Origin: Afipia massiliensis
GTDB lineage: Bacteria; Pseudomonadota; Alphaproteobacteria; Rhizobiales; Xanthobacteraceae
Direction: 5' to 3'
NCBI RefSeq assembly: GCF_001006325.2
Contig: NZ_LBIA02000001.1
Coordinates: 3,783,501-3,847,500, forward strand
DNA: 64,000 bases
The position numbers and the translations under genes are program-made. Below are positions 59,757 through 64,000 of this stretch, piece by piece (positions within the stretch are counted from its first letter, which is position 1; each line of letters opens with the position of its first letter). Below the pieces are notes generated by a model that made no database searches, was not told the DNA's origin, and saw only the letters and a list, made by a program, of their open reading frames with translations.

Positions 59757-59785
59757 TTGCCTAACAACCGGGCGTGTCCTTTAAT
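59757..59785 (+). promoter_or_regulatory. Predicted sigma-70 promoter for hfq
   Basis: TTGCCT (59757-59762) and TTTAAT (59780-59785) are separated by exactly 17 nt, 4/6 and 5/6 matches to the consensus, about 100 nt ahead of the hfq ATG. This would give hfq-hflX a promoter separate from ntrYX-dat. Confidence 0.45.
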
Positions 59786-59885
59786 CGCGCTGCAGCACCC
59801 GGAGGGGGATCTCAGGGACGCCGGCAGCCAGACTACGCCCCGAAGAGGGCAGGCTGGCCCAAAAACAAGAATGCGGGATAAGAAA

Positions 59886-60134
59886 ATGGCGGCAGACCGC
59901 GCACAAAACCTACAAGACACTTTTCTCAATCACGTTCGCAAAACCAAAACGCCACTGACGATCTTTCTGGTCAATGGAGTGAAGCTGCAGGGCATTGTCA
60001 CCTGGTTCGACAATTTCTGCCTGCTGCTTCGGCGCGATGGTCACTCGCAGCTTGTCTACAAGCATGCGATCTCGACAATCATGCCGGGCGCTCCGATCCA
60101 GTTGTTCGAAGGCGGCGAGGACGCGCCAGCTTGA
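59886..60134 (+). CDS. hfq: RNA chaperone Hfq
   Basis: This 82-residue hexameric Sm-like protein pairs small RNAs with mRNAs. Sm1 is in [20 protein letters not shown] and Sm2 in the [10 protein letters not shown] strand, which has the characteristic [19 protein letters not shown] forms the N-terminal helix with the poly-U contact glutamine. The ATG at 59886 follows a GGGATAAGAA stretch. hflX follows 12 nt later, the usual hfq-hflX pairing. Confidence 0.97.
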   Translation: MAADRAQNLQDTFLNHVRKTKTPLTIFLVNGVKLQGIVTWFDNFCLLLRRDGHSQLVYKHAISTIMPGAPIQLFEGGEDAPA

Positions 60135-60146
60135 GATTGAACTGAC

Positions 60147-61523
60147 TTGGAACCCCGGAACTTCGACGGGGCCGCTGACCGTCCGCGGTCGGCGAGGGGC
60201 GATACAGGACGGGTGCTGGTCATCGGTCCTTACAAACGTGCGCGACGGGGTGATCCTGACGCGCCAACGATATCCCATGGCACACGCAATCCTGACGCCC
60301 GGCTTGAAGAAGCCGTCGGCCTGGCGCGCGCCATTGATCTGACCGTGGCGGAAGCGGTCGTGGCACCGCTGAGCGAGATCCGGCCTGCGACCTATCTCGG
60401 CAAGGGCAAGGTCGAGGAGATGATCGGCCTGATCAAGGCCAACGATGTCGATCTGGTCGTGATGGATTGCGCGCTGTCACCGGTTCAGCAGCGCAACCTC
60501 GAAAAGGAATGGAATGCGAAGGTGCTCGACCGCACCGGCCTCATTCTGGAAATTTTCGGCCGCCGCGCGAAGACCCGCGAAGGCACGTTGCAGGTCGAAC
60601 TCGCACATTTGAACTATCAGCGCAGCCGCCTCGTGCGGTCGTGGACCCATCTCGAACGCCAACGCGGCGGATTCGGCTTCATGGGCGGCCCGGGCGAAAC
60701 CCAGATCGAAGCCGACCGCCGCATGATCGGCGAGCGCATCACGCGCATCGAGAATGAGATCAAGAAGGTACAGGCGACGCGCCGGCTGCACCGGGCAGGG
60801 CGCCAGCGGGTGCCCTACCGTGTCGTCGCGCTGGTCGGTTACACCAATGCCGGCAAGTCCACGCTGTTCAACCGGCTGACCCGCGCCGATGTGCAGGCCG
60901 CCGACATGCTGTTCGCGACGCTGGATCCGACGTTGCGCGCGCTAACGTTGCCGCACGGTGGCAAAGCGATGCTGTCCGACACGGTCGGATTTATTTCCGA
61001 TTTGCCGACCATGCTGGTGGCAGCCTTCCGCGCCACACTGGAAGAAGTCATCGAGGCCGACGTCATCCTGCATGTGCGTGATATTTCGCATGAGGATGCC
61101 GAAGCCCAGCAACACGACGTCGAGAATGTGCTGCGCCAGCTTGGCATCGATCCGGACAGCGGCCAGCGCATCCTGGAGGTCTGGAACAAGATCGATCGCT
61201 TCGACGAAGAAGGCCGCGCCAACCTCATGAATATCGCCGCGCGCCGGCCTGCCGAGCGGCCATGTTTTCCTGTCTCGGCCGAAACCGGCGAAGGCATCGA
61301 CGCGCTTCTCACCGCCATCGAGGATCGTCTTGCGACCACGCGAGTGACGCTCGAACTCTCCATCGATGCCTCAGACGGCGCGGGCATCAGCTGGCTGCAC
61401 CGGAACGCTGAAGTGCTCGACAAGAATCTGCTGGACGGCCGTTTTGCCATGACCGTGCGTGTCGATGAAACCAAACGCGACATCACCATTGCCAAGTTCG
61501 GCGCAGTGCCCAGCACGCATTGA
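60147..61523 (+). CDS. hflX: GTPase HflX (ribosome rescue)
   Basis: This 458-residue protein is a ribosome-binding GTPase that splits stalled ribosomes. The N-terminal HflX domain has the glycine-rich RGGFGFMGGPGETQIEADRR linker. The G motifs follow: GYTNAGKST (G1), DTVGFI (G3) and NKID (G4). The start is TTG at 60147, since no ATG precedes the conserved VLVIGP segment, and the ribosome-binding site is weak, hinting at coupling to hfq. Confidence 0.94.
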   Translation: MEPRNFDGAADRPRSARGDTGRVLVIGPYKRARRGDPDAPTISHGTRNPDARLEEAVGLARAIDLTVAEAVVAPLSEIRPATYLGKGKVEEMIGLIKANDVDLVVMDCALSPVQQRNLEKEWNAKVLDRTGLILEIFGRRAKTREGTLQVELAHLNYQRSRLVRSWTHLERQRGGFGFMGGPGETQIEADRRMIGERITRIENEIKKVQATRRLHRAGRQRVPYRVVALVGYTNAGKSTLFNRLTRADVQAADMLFATLDPTLRALTLPHGGKAMLSDTVGFISDLPTMLVAAFRATLEEVIEADVILHVRDISHEDAEAQQHDVENVLRQLGIDPDSGQRILEVWNKIDRFDEEGRANLMNIAARRPAERPCFPVSAETGEGIDALLTAIEDRLATTRVTLELSIDASDGAGISWLHRNAEVLDKNLLDGRFAMTVRVDETKRDITIAKFGAVPSTH

Positions 61524-61541
61524 AACGCGCATGCCGCGAGA

Positions 61542-62357
61542 TTACTTCGCGGTTTTTGCCTCGTTCCACAACGCATCCATTTCGGCCAGCGTCGCGGCTT
61601 CCAGCGATGAACCGCGCGCGGCCAGGGTACGTTCGATATAGGCGAAGCGCCGCTCGAACTTCGCATTGGTTGCTCGCAACGCCATCTCGGGATCAGCCTT
61701 GGCATGACGGGCCAGATTGACGACGGCGAACAGCAGATCGCCGGTTTCCTCGGCAATGTGGGCATCGTTGCCGCTGTCCAGCGCCGCTTCGATTTCGTCG
61801 GCTTCCTCGCGGATCTTCGCCAGCACTGCGCGAGGGTCGTTCCAGTCGAAGCCGACGGTCGAGGCGGTGCGCTGCAAATCCATCGCCCGTGCGAGCGCCG
61901 GCTGGCTCTTTTTCACACTCTCCAGCAGGCCGGGCTTTGCGTCGGGAGTCTCACCGCGCAACGCCGCGCGCTCGGCCTTTTCTTCAGCCTTGATGCTGTG
62001 CCACAGGCCCTTCACTTCGTCAGGCGTCATGTGCCCGGCTTTTTCGCCGAACACATGGGGATGGCGCCGGGTCATTTTCGTCGTAATGGCATTGACCACG
62101 TCGCCGAAGGCGAATGCGCCTTGCTCCTCGGCCATCCGCGCATGAAACACCACCTGAAGCAGCAGATCGCCGAGTTCTTCCTTCAGGTCTTCGAGATCGT
62201 CCCGTGCGATTGCCTCCGCGACCTCATAGGCTTCCTCGATGGTGTAGGGCGCGATGGTCGCGAAGGTCTGCTCCAGATCCCATGGGCATCCGGTTTCGGG
62301 CGTGCGCAGCGCCGCCATGATGTCGAGGAGTTCGGAGATGTCGCGGGAAGGAGGCAT
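61542..62357 (-). CDS. mazG: Nucleoside triphosphate pyrophosphohydrolase MazG
   Basis: This 271-residue protein has two MazG domains in tandem. The first has [10 protein letters not shown] with [14 protein letters not shown], and the second has [11 protein letters not shown] with [16 protein letters not shown]; the acidic residues bind magnesium. It hydrolyses non-canonical and damaged NTPs to monophosphates. The ATG at 62357 puts [14 protein letters not shown] at the expected start. Its stop codon lies 18 nt from the convergent hflX stop. Confidence 0.94.
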   Translation of the reverse strand: MPPSRDISELLDIMAALRTPETGCPWDLEQTFATIAPYTIEEAYEVAEAIARDDLEDLKEELGDLLLQVVFHARMAEEQGAFAFGDVVNAITTKMTRRHPHVFGEKAGHMTPDEVKGLWHSIKAEEKAERAALRGETPDAKPGLLESVKKSQPALARAMDLQRTASTVGFDWNDPRAVLAKIREEADEIEAALDSGNDAHIAEETGDLLFAVVNLARHAKADPEMALRATNAKFERRFAYIERTLAARGSSLEAATLAEMDALWNEAKTAK

Positions 62358-62452
62358 GGCGCACCACGGGCATGAAAGGGCTTGCCCTCTATGCCGCAAT
62401 GACGGTCTGGAGACAATTGGCGGAGCGGTGTCCGGATGCTAAGTGCAGTCTC

Positions 62453-63181
62453 ATGACAGAGTTGGGCCAAAACAACGCAGCCTTGGTGCTTTTCTCCGGC
62501 GGGCAGGATTCCGCGACGTGCCTGGCGTGGGCGCTGGCGCGCTTTACGCGCGTGGAAACCATCGGGTTTTCCTACGGCCAACGCCACGCCGTTGAACTGG
62601 ACAGCCGGGCGAAACTGATCGACGGCATGATGGCGCTCCGCCCCGAATGGGCTTCAAAGCTGGGCGAAAACCACACCCTGGATGTTCCGACGCTCGGCGA
62701 CATCTCGGAGACCGCTCTGACGCGCGACACCGCGATTGAAATGGGCGAGGGCGGCCTGCCCAACACCTTCGTGCCCGGTCGCAATCTGGTGTTCCTGACC
62801 TTCGCCGCCGCGCTGGCCTACCGGCGGGGCGTCACCCACATTGTCGGCGGCATGTGCGAAACGGATTTCTCAGGCTATCCCGACTGCCGCGACGAAACCA
62901 TCAAGGCACTCAATGTGGCGCTCAATCTCGGCATGGCGCGTCCGTTCGAACTGCACACGCCGCTGATGTGGCGCGACAAGGCCGACACCTGGGCGCTGGC
63001 GGAAGAACTCGGCGGCAAGGGGCTGGTCGATCTGATCGTTGAACACTCCCACACCTGCTATCTCGGTGAACGCGGCGCGCGTCACGATTGGGGCTACGGC
63101 TGCGGCGAATGTCCCGCTTGCAGCCTGCGCGCCAAGGGCTGGGCGGCTTATGCTGCGCACGCCGTCCCCGAAGCGCGATGA
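62453..63181 (+). CDS. queC: 7-cyano-7-deazaguanine synthase QueC
   Basis: This 242-residue ATP-dependent enzyme forms preQ0 in queuosine synthesis. The PP-loop is [15 protein letters not shown] near the N-terminus, and a zinc site comes from the C-terminal cysteines in [10 protein letters not shown] together with an upstream cysteine. The ATG at 62453 starts just before the conserved core. An open frame extends 27 codons further upstream, across the mazG promoter region. The next gene starts within its stop codon. Confidence 0.95.
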   Translation: MTELGQNNAALVLFSGGQDSATCLAWALARFTRVETIGFSYGQRHAVELDSRAKLIDGMMALRPEWASKLGENHTLDVPTLGDISETALTRDTAIEMGEGGLPNTFVPGRNLVFLTFAAALAYRRGVTHIVGGMCETDFSGYPDCRDETIKALNVALNLGMARPFELHTPLMWRDKADTWALAEELGGKGLVDLIVEHSHTCYLGERGARHDWGYGCGECPACSLRAKGWAAYAAHAVPEAR

Positions 63182-63735
63182 CGCTCGCTCGACGTCTTCG
63201 CGCGGAAGGCTTTGTTTTCCTTGCCGCCTATATCGCCTGCATCCCGATCGCGAACTGGCTGATCCAGCACATCGGAACTGTCTGCCCACCCGATGGACCG
63301 TGTCTTATCCCGGTGGCGCCGGGTCTGATGGCGCCGAGCGGCGTGCTGATGGCCGGCCTCGCGCTGGTGCTGCGCGATCTGGTGCAGCGGCGGCTTGGCG
63401 TGACATACGGGTTGGCGGCGATCGGAGCAGGGACCGTGCTCTCGGCGGCGCTGGCCCCCGCGTCGCTTGTGGTCGCGTCAGCGGTTGCGTTCCTGTTGTC
63501 GGAACTGGCCGACTTCGCGGTCTATACCCCACTGCAAAAGCGCGGGCTTGTGCTCGCCGTCGCGGCGAGCAGCCTTGTTGGACTGGTCGCTGACTCGCTG
63601 CTGTTTCTGTGGCTCGCCTTCGGCAGCCTCGATTTTCTATCGGGTCAGATCGTTGGCAAGGTCGTGATGGTGCTGCTCACGCTGCCGGCGATCCGCTGGC
63701 TGCGCAACAGGGATGAGCGACTGGGCGTCACGTAG
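63178..63735 (+). CDS. VUT-family membrane protein, probable queuosine-precursor transporter
   Basis: This 185-residue protein has about five or six hydrophobic helices and conserved features of the VUT/YhhQ family: [12 protein letters not shown] near the N-terminus, [27 protein letters not shown] and a helix-rich end. YhhQ carries preQ0/preQ1 in E. coli. The ATGA overlap with queC strongly supports a queuosine-related role. It is convergent with the enoyl-CoA hydratase gene, with 2 nt between stop codons. Confidence 0.84.
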   Translation: MTLARRLRAEGFVFLAAYIACIPIANWLIQHIGTVCPPDGPCLIPVAPGLMAPSGVLMAGLALVLRDLVQRRLGVTYGLAAIGAGTVLSAALAPASLVVASAVAFLLSELADFAVYTPLQKRGLVLAVAASSLVGLVADSLLFLWLAFGSLDFLSGQIVGKVVMVLLTLPAIRWLRNRDERLGVT

Positions 63736-63737
63736 GC

Positions 63738-64000
63738 TCAGCGCCCCTTGAAATCGGCTGGCCGCTTTTCGAGGAACGATGCAAGGCCTTCACGAAAATC
63801 CTGCGTTCGCATCAAGGGCAGCAGTTGCAGGAAGACGTGGTGAACGTGATCGTTGAAATTCTCCGAAAGCCCGACGCGCATCATGCGCTTGGCTGACTGA
63901 ACCGCCAATGGTGCATTGGCTGCGATCTCGGCCGCAAGCGCGCGGGCGCGCGGCATTAGTTCGGCGTCGGGAACGACGTGATTGGTCAGGCCCATCTCAA
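63738..64000 (-). CDS. Enoyl-CoA hydratase/isomerase family protein (3' end only)
   Basis: The C-terminal 87 or so codons of a crotonase-family protein are present and the gene runs off the right edge. Motifs GLTNHVVPDAEL, AANAPLAVQSAKRMM and the ending FREGLASFLEKRPADFKG are typical. Crotonases act on acyl-CoA thioesters in fatty-acid or aromatic degradation, but the specific substrate cannot be told from the tail. Confidence 0.88.
   Translation of the reverse strand, partial: EMGLTNHVVPDAELMPRARALAAEIAANAPLAVQSAKRMMRVGLSENFNDHVHHVFLQLLPLMRTQDFREGLASFLEKRPADFKGR

Noticed and set aside
62401..62452. preQ1 riboswitch ahead of queC
   Set aside because: The short leader shows no clear stem with a C-rich loop and A-rich tail of the preQ1 type.

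Overview
The window is high-GC alphaproteobacterial chromosome, most likely from a Nitrobacteraceae (Bradyrhizobiaceae) member related to Bradyrhizobium, Rhodopseudomonas, Afipia or Nitrobacter. This rests on the gene order dusB-ntrB-ntrC-ntrY-ntrX-dat-hfq-hflX-mazG, on popZ next to valS, on the aapJQMP transporter, on the fused ispDF gene, and on dispersed GTCATTGCGAG-type palindromes. No genus is claimed. Almost everything is core chromosome. The one clearly foreign piece is a single low-GC gene at 45951-47096.

Layout. 1-8 kb: a tRNA-Arg, then a periplasmic alpha-2-macroglobulin overlapping the penicillin-binding protein 1C gene. 8-12 kb: a four-gene lipid-sugar cluster (GT39 transferase, PAP2 phosphatase, GT2 polyprenyl-phosphate sugar synthase, small LABN membrane protein). 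12-23 kb: metC, the aapJQMP amino-acid ABC transporter, a cysteine synthase, and a cfa / DUF1365 / FAD-oxidoreductase group. 22.8-34.2 kb: an MdtABC-like RND efflux operon with its own outer-membrane factor, followed by a BacA/YddA-like ABC transporter. 34-40 kb: a DTW-domain tRNA-modification enzyme, small membrane proteins, tRNA-Asn and tRNA-Cys, a Pcm-like methyltransferase and a TolC-type channel. 40-48 kb: popZ, valS, an MFS carrier, a VOC protein, the DUF4062-like insert and the mpg DNA glycosylase. 48-64 kb: lipA, ratA, pncC/cinA, ispDF, dusB, the two Ntr two-component systems, a D-amino-acid transaminase, hfq, hflX, mazG, queC with a probable queuosine-precursor transporter, and the tail of an enoyl-CoA hydratase.

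Two things stand out. First, a DUF4062-like gene of about 45% GC sits as a tight single-gene cassette between two 84-bp direct repeats (3 mismatches). These repeats are the 3' end of the adjacent mpg gene, so the insertion replaced the last codons of mpg and left the old ending downstream. Second, two composite palindromic elements (28983-29145 and 35353-35519) share one architecture: two hairpins facing each other across a 12-13 nt AT-rich spacer, each with a 22-23 nt loop and a 3-nt one-sided bulge. Their stem sequences differ but remain self-complementary. A third palindrome family (GTCATTGCGAG) has five full copies and one half copy, and one copy is translated in frame near the N-terminus of PBP1C.

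All identifications come from reading the translated sequence and remembered family features. No database search was possible. Start codons were chosen from visible ribosome-binding sites, signal peptides and usual family lengths.
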